A stretch of 64,000 nucleotides of DNA from Engraulis encrasicolus (Eukaryota; Chordata; Actinopteri; Clupeiformes; Engraulidae). Positions 47,931 to 57,568 of the stretch are shown piece after piece. Position numbers and translations under genes: made by a program. The notes beneath the pieces were generated by a model. It did no database searches and was not told the origin of the DNA. It saw nothing but the letters and a program-made list of their open reading frames with translations. The first letter of the stretch is position 1. Each line of letters starts with the position of its first letter. Location: NCBI RefSeq assembly GCF_034702125.1, contig NC_085880.1, positions 38,256,278 to 38,320,277 of the forward strand. The letters run 5' to 3'.

Positions 47931-48112
47931 CAGGGCTCTAAATTACCACCAGCCAACCGGCCAAATGCTGGTGAACTTTCAGTTTGGCTAGTTATTAAAA
48001 AGACCAACTTACTAGCCACTTTGACTTGTTAGTGAGTGTGTGTTTGGCTAGTAAGATTTAACATCTACCAGCCATTTTGGCTGGTAAGGGATAAAGTTAA
48101 TTTAGAGCCCTG
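47931..48112. mobile_element. MITE, CAGGGCTCTAAATTAA family, in the oga 3' UTR
   Basis: Ends CAGGGCTCTAAATTACC and GTTAATTTAGAGCCCTG, with inner ACTAGCCACTTTGACTTG. No TSD seen. Confidence 0.8.
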
Positions 48113-48558
48113 CTCTCCCCACGGTTGGCTTCAGGACGGGGCTGGCCCAGCCCTGGGACAGATCCGCTCAAGCACAGAAATGCCTTTAGGCCTGCTGCCT
48201 TCTCCCATATATACACTCATGTAATGGGATTTTTTTGTTTTCCTTCTTTTTTTTCTGAAATGTTGGGAGGACCGGGAAAATGTGGAATTTTTAGGCTGTC
48301 ATGACAGCCAATCTAATGATCATACGCCTGTTCCAAAATTTTGACCAACTTAAGTATTTCATCGCAACTCCTCTCAGATAATTTGCTCTTGGTGGTGTAT
48401 ACTGTGAAGAGCTTCCAAACAGACCAGCATCCCGTTACCAATTACTTTGATGCAGCCAGTCAGGCATTTTAAAGCCAGGTGTGTTGGTCCTGTGATGTAA
48501 CCTATATATATCTAAGAGTTGTTTTGTTCTGGCTGTTCTCTGCTGCTGTCTGTTGTGT

Positions 48559-48800
48559 CAGTAACACTTTACTTGACGCCGGTGTCATAAGCATGTCATT
48601 ACAGTGTCATAATGGTGTCATGACAGTCATAGATAAGTCATAAACATTTTATGACTGTCAGCCTTAAGTGACATTCAGTAAGACTAAGGCCAACAGTCAT
48701 AAAATGTTTATGACATGGACATAATGTTTGACACGTGCATAATGCTATTATGACACTGTAGTGACATGCTTATGACACCGCGTCGAGTAAAGTGTTACCG
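48559..48800. mobile_element. Foldback MITE in the oga 3' UTR
   Basis: Left CAGTAACACTTTACTTGACG and right CGTCGAGTAAAGTGTTACCG are inverted, and pairing continues inward (GTCATAAGCATGTCA / TGACATGCTTATGAC; ACATTTTATGACTGT / ACAGTCATAAAATGT). TTGTGT flanks both sides (48553-48558, 48801-48806). Confidence 0.88.
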
Positions 48801-49476
48801 TTGTGTCCAGTATGTTTGCCAAAGTGAGGAGAAATGTACGTCTGTCTAGGGTGACTGGTGCCGTGCTACATTTGGGGTCGGCACGTTGTACAAATTGCCC
48901 ATGTGTTACGCAAATTGGGGATTTTGTTTTCAAGGTTCAACAGGAAGTTTGAGCACTCTGGCCAAAAGATTTGGATTTTAGGCGCACAATCTTAACAAAA
49001 AAGTGCATTTTCCTCCATGGCATTTGTTGGTTTGTTTTTTGTATTGTCTTTATGTATAAAGCATGGCAAATGGTGAAGTGGATTTCACTCCCAGTGGGCA
49101 TCTTTGCCCAATCAGACTGCCGATTGGTCTTCCGTTTACTTCATATCCGTCTGTAAATTTGATCTCGACTTGTTGATGACTTCTTTTCCTTTTCTTTTCT
49201 TTCTTTCTTTGTTATTTTTTGTAAATAGAAACATAAGCGTTGGCCTGAAACAGTTCTCAAATCTTACCTCCATGCCCTTAATGAGGAGGAAGGTCAGCTC
49301 ACCCAGAATTTAAAAGAGTTTCTGATGTTCAAAAACATTCATGGCAAGTGTATTGGTGTGTAAATACATTTAAAAGTTTAACATTTCCTGTCATGGAATG
49401 TTGGGGGAAGACCAGTCATGTAGGTATACTTTCTGTAAGATTTGTATGTAAGATGGTTATTATTATTAATAATGTT

Positions 49477-49482
49477 AATAAA
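49477..49482 (+). promoter_or_regulatory. oga: oga polyadenylation signal
   Basis: AATAAA followed within 25 nt by a T/G-rich stretch (CATGTCTGTCTCGG). The first convincing signal after the oga stop in a plausible context. Confidence 0.6.
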
Positions 49483-49749
49483 ACCTGTTCAAGTAACATG
49501 TCTGTCTCGGTCCCGTGATTTCAATGTGTAACGCTACGACTCAACTAAAAAGTGTTCCGATTTGTGTCTTCGGCTTACTTAACTAGCAGTGAGTTTTACA
49601 CATATCCATACACATTTCCATTCAGAAAGCATGCATATAGAATAGAAAGATTTTTTATTTTTTTATTTCAAGGACCACTCTTGGTTCAATATGAATAGAA
49701 TGGATAAAAAGTGCATTTCTTGGGTCCCATGATGATAAACCTCCAACTT

Positions 49750-50011
49750 TATTGGTGGTAAGCTTACGGTTATTGACAAAAACATGTGTAAACACCCAAA
49801 GAAAGAATGTGTATTTATTTACTGAAAAAGTGAGATTACAATTTGTCCATTTTGTAGTTTTTTTATTCGATGGCAGGATTGGACGGCTTGTGTCAATAAG
49901 CTTACTCTTACTGACACAAACGTGTGTAAACACCCAAAGAAAGAATGTGTATTTATTTACTGAAAAAGTGAGATTACAATTTGTCCATTTTGTTGTTTGT
50001 GTCCTGTCTTT
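49750..50011. repeat. Repeated setd6 3'-UTR-like units
   Basis: Two units of about 140 bp, each containing GTAAACACCCAAAGAAAGAA, TGTGTATTTATTTACTG and GTGAGATTACAATTTGTCC. A third partial unit is at 50160-50200 and the gene-attached one at 50757-50819. In the setd6 direction each carries AATAAA. Confidence 0.85.
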
Positions 50012-50160
50012 TTATGGCATTGTGGAGGTGCTGGCCCCTGACTGTGTGAGATGCTGAATCTGCTGTAGGATCCTCTTCTGGCCGTAGCGCACCTGCAAGG
50101 CCCGCCTGTTGCGGCTGTTCATCCTGCCCATAACGTTCTCATCTTCCAGAAGCTTTTGGA
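50012..50160 (-). pseudogene. setd6: Duplicate of the setd6 3' coding end
   Basis: 149 nt matching 50820-50968 with only four differences seen, three of them silent and one Asp-to-Asn. Encodes LLEDENVMGRMNSRNRRALQ .. GASTSTMP and stop. No start, no upstream coding part and no strong acceptor, so a fragment. The copy extends into the 3' UTR. Confidence 0.88.
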
Positions 50161-50260
50161 ATTTATTTACAATTTGTCCATTTTGTTGCATGTCCTGACT
50201 TTTAATTAGCCTAGTGACCCAGCCATAATACTTCTCTTCATTCGTATTCATGGTCTGGAG

Positions 50261-50582
50261 CAGTGGTTCTCAAACTTTTTCCATCATTCCCCCCTTCAGA
50301 GGGTCTGAATGCTTCCGAGCCCCCTCAAGCAACAGCAGTACTGGTGAGATTAAACAAAGAGGGACTGCAGTCGAATGCAGACGTGTTCATTTCCTATGCT
50401 ATTCAAATTCATGACAATTAATAATATAATGTTGGTGAGGGCTTTAAAATTATTGACTTATTGGCGAGACCGAAAATAATTTCCTTGGGGCAAAAAAGCC
50501 CAAATCAGATGTCACACGCCCCCCCCTTAGATACGTCCGCGCCCCACCAGGGGGGCTTACGCCCCACTTTGAGAAACACAGA
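50261..50582. mobile_element. hAT-like MITE, CAGTGGTTCTCAAAC family
   Basis: Ends CAGTGGTTCTCAAACTTT and CACTTTGAGAAACACAG. The flank TCTGGAG occurs on both sides (50254-50260, 50584-50590). Same family as 8210. Confidence 0.8.
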
Positions 50583-50766
50583 CTCTGGAGGTTCTTGTCG
50601 GTCTCCAGGCGGCCAGACAATAAGCGAACGATTGTTTCAAAACAGAACTGAGGGCAATCCTCCCTTCTGCCCTAATAGCGTCAGGTCAAAGAACCTCCAG
50701 ACCATGAATACAAATGAAGAGAAGTGTTATGGGCGGGTCATACCATAACCACACAAAGAATGTGTA

Positions 50767-50772
50767 TTTATT
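50767..50772 (-). promoter_or_regulatory. setd6: setd6 polyadenylation signal
   Basis: TTTATT on the + strand, i.e. AATAAA on the gene strand about 48 nt after the setd6 stop, giving an unusually short 3' UTR. The same motif is in each duplicated 3' unit. Confidence 0.65.
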
Positions 50773-50819
50773 TACTGAAAAAGTGAGATTACAATCTGTC
50801 CAGTATGTGTCCTGTTTGT

Positions 50820-52238
50820 TTATGGCATTGTGGATGTGCTGGCCCCTGACTGTGTGAGATGCTGAATCTGCTGTAGGATCCTCTTCTGGCCATAGCGCAC
50901 CTGCAGGGCCCGCCTGTTGCGGCTGTTCATCCTGCCCATAACGTCCTCATCTTCCAGAAGCTTTTGGTCAGCCTCTATGCCCTCTGCGTAGGCGCCCAGA
51001 GCAATGCCTGCAGCGGCGTGCAGCAAACTGCGCCAGGTGGGCGCCAACGCTGGCAGGCCTTCGTTGGACAAGGCCCGTGTCACCTCTTCCTCGTCGTCCT
51101 CAGCCTCCTGCCAATCCTCGTCCTGGAACACCTCCAGTTCCTCCTTCCCCATGCAGAGCACCTTCAACGCGGTATGGAGCTCTGTGTCAGTGAGGCAACC
51201 ATTTTTGCCAAAGATGAAGGCCCCTTCTTCGTCTGCAACTGCGCCCATCTCGCAGAGTGTCCCCCACTTGTCAGCGAGCAGATCTTTGTCTTCCTCGGAC
51301 TGAGAAAGCTGCTCTGCTGCTTGGTGCAGGACTGAATGCTTGATGTCGGCGGTGTCGTGCATGTTCTCCTGGTGAGGCTCTGTGAAGCCGTACATGTGAA
51401 GGAGCTGCCAGTTCGCCATCTGGCCGTAGGTGTTGAAGACCTCCTCTCCCGCCCTGATGCTGCGCACGGCCACCATCTTCAGACAGTCAGGCGAGTACAC
51501 CAGTTTTGCATTGTGATTGGACACATGATTCAGCATGTCAGCCATCGGGACCATCATTGGAGGATTGGGTCTCTCTTCTTCGTCGTCCTCTTCATCATCA
51601 CCATCGTCTGCCTCCTTCTCATCCAAAGGCTCCTGGAAACTGTAAGCCATGACGAAGGCGACTAGGCTCTTGTAGAGGTCAAGTGTGTGCTTCTCTGGAT
51701 CCCACAGGTCTGGGTGGGACTTCATAAATGGCAAAACAATGGCTGTGTATTCCTTCTGAATGTTGGTAAGATCTGTCTCCACTGCCTGACAAATTCCTGT
51801 TCCCCTTAGAAGTTTGTTCCTCTCCTCTTTTGACCAGAACATGGGGTGGTCCAGGGCCTTGAAGTCAGGCCAGAGGGACAGATATGGTTTCCAGAGGGAC
51901 TGTGGAGCAGTGTACTCGTACATAAGAGAAAGGAGAAGCGGGACCCATCCGGACGTGTTCTCAAGAGTCTCTTTGCTCTTTTCAAGCACTGCATTCACTT
52001 TGGAAGTCTGCTGGTGAAGTAACACATTTCTGGGAATAGAGAAGAGCACTTCTCCTTCCTCAATATCCTGCTTGGCCATCATTCCATACTGTGCCACTGT
52101 GTCCTCTTTGGAAAGGTAGACCTTGTGGCTAAGTGTAAGTTCAACTTCATGGCACCACTGTATAAAGTTTTGTAAGCGTTTGTCTCCAGTCTCCACATTG
52201 TCTCCCTCTATTTTTGGTCTTTTTGCCTCACTTGACAT
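50820..52238 (-). CDS. setd6: N-lysine methyltransferase SETD6, single exon
   Basis: SETD6 monomethylates lysine on nuclear targets such as RelA (family knowledge). The 472-codon ORF has no intron. Start: the ATG at 52238 giving MSSEAKRPKIE is preferred over the in-frame ATG 19 codons upstream, because human SETD6 begins with a similar xxxAKRPR stretch. SET features: VAQYGMMAKQDIEEGEVLFS at 48-67, MADMLNHVSNHNAK at 232-245 (NH motif), and NTYGQMANWQLLHMYGF at 269-285 with the catalytic-type Tyr. An acidic insert (204-222) lies in the middle. The C-terminal half fits the Rubisco-LSMT substrate-binding fold, ending in ALQVRYGQKRILQQIQ. Length is near the human protein. It lies between oga (tail to tail) and npm3 (head to head). 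From memory the mammalian gene is multi-exonic, so intron loss or a retrocopy is possible. The reading frame looks intact. Confidence 0.95.
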   Translation of the reverse strand: MSSEAKRPKIEGDNVETGDKRLQNFIQWCHEVELTLSHKVYLSKEDTVAQYGMMAKQDIEEGEVLFSIPRNVLLHQQTSKVNAVLEKSKETLENTSGWVPLLLSLMYEYTAPQSLWKPYLSLWPDFKALDHPMFWSKEERNKLLRGTGICQAVETDLTNIQKEYTAIVLPFMKSHPDLWDPEKHTLDLYKSLVAFVMAYSFQEPLDEKEADDGDDEEDDEEERPNPPMMVPMADMLNHVSNHNAKLVYSPDCLKMVAVRSIRAGEEVFNTYGQMANWQLLHMYGFTEPHQENMHDTADIKHSVLHQAAEQLSQSEEDKDLLADKWGTLCEMGAVADEEGAFIFGKNGCLTDTELHTALKVLCMGKEELEVFQDEDWQEAEDDEEEVTRALSNEGLPALAPTWRSLLHAAAGIALGAYAEGIEADQKLLEDEDVMGRMNSRNRRALQVRYGQKRILQQIQHLTQSGASTSTMP

Positions 52239-52614
52239 GATGATCTCTTCCCCCAACACAAAGACAGATGATGCGTGGAGAAAACAACAAACCACAAAAG
52301 GTGGAAACTACGTACCAGCCGCCGTTTTCGGTTATACTTTTTCCCAGGGTTTTTTTTTTACAACTAGTCTTGCGAGTCAGCAAGGCATTTTACTAAGTTT
52401 GACAAGACACCCACGTTTTCTCTTTGCAGTCTCTCTCCAAGATGAAGCATGTGTCGCCGCATTACAACGTCACCATAACAAGCGCCTCTGAACTGTGACG
52501 TCTATATTATGCGACACTTCGCGTGCTGAATGGTTTCTCACGGAGCCATTTACGTGATCAGACATTGAAACATAACGTTATTTTGCTTTTCTTCAGTTTA
52601 TGTATATCGTATAA
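52239..52614. promoter_or_regulatory. Divergent setd6 / npm3 promoter region
   Basis: 376 bp separate the two start codons, which face away from each other. Contains CRE-like TGACGTC at 52496-52502 and ACGTCA at 52467-52472, plus several CpGs (GTCGCCGCATTACAACG). No TATA box at a fitting place. Shared control is inferred from spacing. Confidence 0.65.
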
Positions 52615-52693
52615 ATGATGGCGATGATGGCTGACGAGGGTTCTGACGCTGGAAGCATGCCTGGCCAGTCCAGGCTGGAAAGTTATCTATTCT
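52615..52693 (+). CDS. npm3: npm3 exon 1
   Basis: Encodes [20 protein letters not shown] then LESYLF; donor GTAAGG, phase 1. First of four clustered ATGs chosen. Confidence 0.85.
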
Positions 52694-55600
52694 GTAAGGC
52701 CCCTTTTCTCAATGTAGTATGTGGGGAACTCATTTTAACACACACGTGGACGTTTAACGTTTAAAATGGCATACGAATTTGGTCAATTGAAATATGCCCT
52801 TTCAAAAAATAATCGGTGATCAATATTCTGCGTGTTGTATTCAGTTGCTTTGGGGTGTTTGTTACCTGACTTCATTCCTTTTAAACTCTCCACTTCCAAA
52901 CTTTCCAGCTTGTGAATTGTCATCGGAGGTTCCATTTTACACTTTTCAAGCAGATGAAGACGAGGACCTCGAACACTTCCTTGAACTACGAACGGTAAGT
53001 TTGTTGCAATTTGCAGGTTATATATAAATAACTCCGTTCGTAACTCTTGAAAGTAACAACACGCGGCGAATTAGGTAAAGTGGGAGTGTCATCTTACCGT
53101 AGCAGAACACGCTGTTCCCTGGATGATGATTTAAAAAAAAAAAATCCAAGACTGATTTATTTGTCTGCACGTTGAGGTGTCATCTGTGTCATTTCTCAAA
53201 TCTCAGGCTTGCGTCGGAGAAGGTGCCAAAGACGAGTTTAACGTCGTTGAAGTGACTGCATTTAATTACCAAGGAAAGAAAACTGCTGTGCCCATAGCAA
53301 ATCTTCACATCTCCCGCTTGCCAATGGTAAGGTTCTGAGCTTACAGCACAGTTACACCTGTGCTCTACATCCAAGTGTCATGATTTCCCAGGTTTCATAC
53401 CCCTCTCTGCAGGTGTTGTTCTATATTAGCTACCTTTCACTGGTTGTCTTGATAATGGGGTGTCAGGGTTGCTGTTAATTTAACCCTATTTCACTGCAGT
53501 TGAGCCTTGGGGGATTTGAACTGATGGCTCCAGTCACCCTTCGCCTGAAGTCCGGAACTGGGCCTGTGACTATCAGTGGCATGCATCTTGTTGGTAAGGA
53601 TCACTTAAAGATAATTTCACAAATGTGTGAAAACAAATGTCTTTGTTTGTTTGTTTGTTTGTTTGTTTGTTTGTCTCCCTGCCTGCTGTGTCTGTGGGTG
53701 ATCTACAGGGGCCACCATACACATCACATGCATCTGAAAAGTGAAGTGAAGTGAAGTGAAGTGAAGTGAAGTGAAGTGAAGTGAAGTGAAGTGAAAGCCC
53801 AACTGGGAAACTCCAACTCCCATCGTCATTGTGACACAGCACTCCACAGCACACAAGTGTTCACTGCACACACCGAAATTGCATTTATACCTCAACTGTG
53901 CAAGGGGGCAGCCCTCAATGGCGCCCCTGGGGAGCAGTACGGCAGGATGGTACCATGCTCAGGGTACCTCAGTCATGATGGGGGAGGGCACTGGTTGATT
54001 ACTCCCCCCACCAACCTGGTGGGTCGAGAGTCGAACCGGCAACCAGAGAATGGTATAAGAAGGAGATACCCTGAACTCCGCCCACACAATGTAAATGGAT
54101 GTGCTCAAGTTTGGGTCTCCTAAGGGGGCGTTGTCCCCCCTTCTTCTTCTCTTACTGTTGCGTTTGGTGGCAGCTGACAAGGGTTGCGTATTACCGCCAT
54201 CCAAAGGGCTGAGGTGGGATTCGTAGTCTGTGAAGAGGCGTGGCGGAGACGGATGGGATGGGTACGCGTCGCTCATGGTAACTGTCTGCCCTATAGTAAT
54301 CCCAGTTGACATTCACGTTGTTTTCATTGTACATTTATTGTAATATCCTGTCATATATATATATAGGCCTAGTATTTATTTATTTGTGCATGGAAGTCCT
54401 TGTATTGTGCACAACCCTTCCAGGTGCAAGGCAGAAAAACTTGATCAATACGAAAAGTTCATTAAACATCGCACACTGGATAGCCTACTTCTTTTGTATT
54501 TTTCCCCCTGAGCGAGCAACGCGTTTCGCACAGTGCGTCTTCAGATTAGCTCTTATCCCAGTGCGTCTTCGGGAACCTGAAGACGCACTGGGCGAAACGC
54601 GTGCTTTGAAGAGGGGGAGAGAACAGTAGGGGTAGTAGTACTAGGCCTACACAGTGTGCGGTGTTTAATGCACTTTTCGTATTTTGGTTTGTTTATGCAA
54701 CTCCAGGTAGATATCAGTTGCTTGCAGTAACTGTTGCAGTTGTCAGTGAAGCCACATTAGTTGTCCCCTTTTTTGGCTAGGCAGTGAGGAAATAGGCCTA
54801 TTCGCGAGAAGTCTGTAACACTTTACATGGGACACCATATGTGTATGAAATAGCCTACTAAAGAGATGTCAAGGCTATAACCTAGGCCTACAATTTGAAA
54901 CGGTGATGACATTTAAAACCGAGTCAAACGGCCATAGACAGCATTGCAATGAAGGGTGTCGTAACGGCAGCTGGAAAGAGATGGAACTTTAATTTCACGA
55001 CGACATTCTGGCTTCAAACTCGCCCTGGCCGCTTCCCTATTTAACTTTAGGACTAAAATTATTCAACCGTTTCCACAGCAACGACCAAACTAATCACAGT
55101 TCCCGCAGCAGTAAAGCCAGGACTGCAAGTGTGAGCGAAATCAGCACAACAGTAGGCCTAAAGGAATAATAAACAACGGAAATACCGTGACCTGAAAAGT
55201 GTGCGGAATTGGGAGCCTTTTCTCTGTGAATTGCGCTGAAGCTAGCCTACATTGTGAACATGCTGGACGTTATCGCCAAATTACGATAGAAAGAGCAACC
55301 AATGTTATGTAATATTGCTCATTAGGCTACCTCATCTACACAGTTGCTGTTACCCAAAAATATACGATGGCATAATTAAATAGTATGTGAAACACACCTG
55401 TGTTCCGTCTTTGGATGATGTGCAATGAATAGGCCTAAGACACACAACACAAACCTATTTCACCCCTTTGTTTTATTTCCATAAGAGCATTTCAAGGTGG
55501 AAGTGTCGAGGAGGACACACGTCAATTTGCATGTTGACATCCGAAATCTGAACTGTCATCCAAGGATTCAATCCCACAAATGCACTCTAGAGGCGTAATT

Positions 55601-56786
55601 CACTCTCAAACTCGGATGGTCTCCTAAAGGGGCGTTCACCTGACGTCAACGGGATACCGGAAAACAACGAGCCTGACTTATCTCCTTCTTATACCATTTC
55701 TGCGGCAACCTTTGGGCTGCAAGTCTGACACCCTAGCTACTTACCCATAACTGCAAGTAGTGTTGGCAGCAGGTTGTCGGCTCTAGAGTGCTCTTATTTT
55801 TTATTAGGGATGCAAATTATCGATTAATTCATTAATCATTAGTTGATAGCCTTATCGATCGACTTACGATTAATTGATAAGCGTCGTTTTCCCCCCCAAA
55901 TTTCAATGTTTCTCGGCAAAAAACTACTAAATGTAAAAAAAATATTTTCAAAATTGAGATAAAATACCACATGAATTCTATTTAAATTCTTTAATCCTAA
56001 GGTGATTTAAATATTCCCACTATTCACACCCCTCTTCACACACACTCTTCACATGCCCATTTCACCTGGGTCTCTTGAATTGTCGATTTACTGAATATTC
56101 CTTGATGTTAACAAAGTGTAATACAGTTCTAATACTTGAATTTACGGTTTGGCTTGTTGCCATAAGGGTTACTGGTTTGATTATTGACCTGCCAGGCTGT
56201 TGGGGGGAATAATTAACCGTGCTCTCCTCCATGAGGTAAACTGAGCATGGTACCGTCTCACCACACTGTTAAACTTGGGGTGCTGTCACTCACGTCCGAA
56301 GAAGGGTTTTAACCCAAAACGTCACAGAAAAGCAAAAAAATCCTGTTTGAAGCAGACTTTTTTCTTGATTGTCCTGCTCCCAGGTCAGCCGTTTGGGTGT
56401 GCTGTGCTGGCTTTAACCCACTCCTTCAAACTTCAAAGTTAGCAGTGGCGAGTGACAATTTCTTTGCCAGTTTCACTCTTAGCGCATTCAGGCCGACTGA
56501 GAACCGTGCCGGTGCCCGTTCCTGCAGATTAAGCACTTTAGTGCCTAACGTAAATGGCGGGCACCCGACCCGGCACCGGCTCCGTTCTTGTCGGTCTGAA
56601 AGCTGTGTCTGAGTAACTTAGCCTTTTGTTCCATTAACACTCATACTATGGTTATTGTCTAATAACTGGTCTTTCTCTCTGTTAGCCTCTGAGGATGGTG
56701 AGGAGTCGGACATAACTGACGACGAAGATGACCTTGAGGATGAACTGGAACCCATTAAACCTGCCAAGAAGAAACAGAAGTTATGA
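52615..56786 (+). CDS. npm3: Nucleoplasmin-3-like histone chaperone (5 exons)
   Basis: Nucleoplasmins are pentameric nuclear histone chaperones; NPM3 works with NPM1 in the nucleolus (family knowledge). Exons: 52615-52693, 52909-52994, 53207-53326, 53500-53593, 56686-56786; phases 1,0,0,1; 159 residues (human NPM3 178, from memory). The core beta-barrel runs from [19 protein letters not shown] (residue 28) through [20 protein letters not shown] and [20 protein letters not shown] to ISGMHLVASEDG. An acidic tract (129-148, [14 protein letters not shown]) and a basic KPAKKKQKL tail, probably a nuclear signal, follow. The Met-rich start offers several in-frame ATGs (52615, 52618, 52624, 52627). 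The short acidic tail and linkage to oga favour NPM3 over NPM1/NPM2. Intron 4 carries a SINE split by a 1.66-kb hAT-like element. Confidence 0.92.
52909..52994 (+). CDS. npm3: npm3 exon 2
   Basis: Acceptor AACTTTCCAG, donor GTAAGT. Encodes [20 protein letters not shown] then LEHFLELRT. Confidence 0.93.
53207..53326 (+). CDS. npm3: npm3 exon 3
   Basis: Acceptor CAAATCTCAG, donor GTAAGG. Encodes [20 protein letters not shown] and [13 protein letters not shown], central nucleoplasmin-core strands. Confidence 0.94.
53500..53593 (+). CDS. npm3: npm3 exon 4
   Basis: Acceptor TTTCACTGCAG, donor GTAAGG. Encodes [20 protein letters not shown] then [11 protein letters not shown], with the family motif GPV.ISG.HLV. 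Confidence 0.94.
53640..53672. repeat. (GTTT)n microsatellite
   Basis: About eight GTTT units in npm3 intron 4. Confidence 0.9.
53738..54044 (-). mobile_element. SINE family B, left part of a split copy
   Basis: A GTGAA pentamer tail (53738-53793), then a body matching 22674-22985; it breaks after CGGCAACC and resumes at 55703 with CGGCAACCTTTGGGCTGC. The tRNA-like GAGTCGAACCGGCAACC reads as a reverse B-box. Confidence 0.85.
54045..55702. mobile_element. 1.66-kb hAT-like element inside npm3 intron 4
   Basis: Ends AGAGAATGGTATAAGAAGG and CCTTCTTATACCATTTCTG are inverted. The 8-bp duplication CGGCAACC is perfect (54037-54044, 55703-55710), and removing the element restores a continuous SINE. 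No intact transposase. Contains a 26-bp palindromic pair at 54519-54602 and the 148-bp block shared with 39752-41696. Confidence 0.9.
54519..54602. repeat. Palindromic GAAGACGCACTG..GCGAAACGCGT pair
   Basis: Arms 54519-54544 and 54577-54602 are inverted with one mismatch in 26; the 32-nt spacer carries a third half-copy (CCAGTGCGTCTTCGGG). Confidence 0.9.
55703..55755 (-). mobile_element. SINE family B, right part of the split copy
   Basis: Continues the SINE interrupted at 54044: CTTTGGGCTGCAAGTCTGAC and CTAGCTACTTACCC align with the end of 22674-22985. Confidence 0.8.
55805..55895 (+). repeat. Interspersed repeat end (TAGGGATGCAAATTATCG)
   Basis: Inverted match of 1770-1867. Its other end was not found within npm3 intron 4. 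Confidence 0.6.
56686..56786 (+). CDS. npm3: npm3 exon 5 (acidic tract and basic tail)
   Basis: Acceptor TCTCTCTGTTAG. Encodes [20 protein letters not shown] then [13 protein letters not shown] and TGA. Confidence 0.93.
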
Positions 56787-57129
56787 TAACCTTCAGACAG
56801 ACGCTTCAAATTCAACAAATCTTGGACTGTGAAGTTTTTTTCCCCTTCAGCGACATTCAAAGGATTATGTTTTCCCCATTATACACATTATATGCCACCA
56901 GCAGCAACATTTGGGGAATGATTTTACAACGGTGATAAAACATGGATAGTTGTGAACAGTTTTTTTGTTTTTGTACAACTATGGCCATGCAGAAGGGGTA
57001 CTTTCCCAATAAGGGAAACAGATGTTGTGGGAGAGGACTTTTTATTTTAGTAGAGTAATTTACTTGCATGCGGTGTCGGATGTTTTATGATCTTATAAAC
57101 GAATTGTAGGATGTGTTTATACGCCTTTT

Positions 57130-57317
57130 CAGGGCTCTAAATTATTATTATTTTTTTTTAATCACCTGCCAAAATGGCTTGTAGATGTTGTCATAATCTT
57201 ACTAGCCAAACATGGACTCACCATGGTCAAAGTGGCTAGTAAGTTGGTATTTTCCTACCAGCCAAACTGAAATCTCACCAACTTTGGCCAATTGGCTGGT
57301 GTTAATTTAGAGCCCTG
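57130..57317. mobile_element. MITE, CAGGGCTCTAAATTAA family, in the npm3 3' UTR
   Basis: Ends CAGGGCTCTAAATTATTA and TTAATTTAGAGCCCTG; inner CTAGCC/GGCTAG motifs. No clear TSD. It lies between the npm3 stop and its polyadenylation signal. Confidence 0.8.
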
Positions 57318-57478
57318 TTTTGTTTTTGTTTTTTTTATTACCCTGCATTTATCTGTGAATTACCTGGGGGCTGTGTAGATTTTCTGCAGTGCTCTTTTCT
57401 GACTCCTCTTCAAACGTTTCAGCCCTGAAGGGATGTAATTGCAAAGCAAGTTAGGTGCACATTTAGCCGTGGTCATGA

Positions 57479-57568
57479 TGATGGTGCTCTAAAACAATCA
57501 CGAAAAAATTAGCAAATTGATGCAGCACACGTGACTAATTTCTAAATAGAACACATGATATTTTTCAG
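57479..57568. repeat. About 90-bp direct repeat, copy 1
   Basis: ATGGTGCTCTAAAACAATCA and AATTTCTAAATAGAACACA blocks recur at 58741-58832 in the same order with few changes. Confidence 0.85.

Larger units (their letters stand above)
46952..49500 (+). other. oga: oga 3' UTR (predicted)
   Basis: From the TGA to just past AATAAA at 49477. It contains a MITE (47931-48112) and a foldback element (48559-48800); the remainder is AT-rich with no ORF of note. Length about 2.5 kb is inferred from the signal, not observed. Confidence 0.6.
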
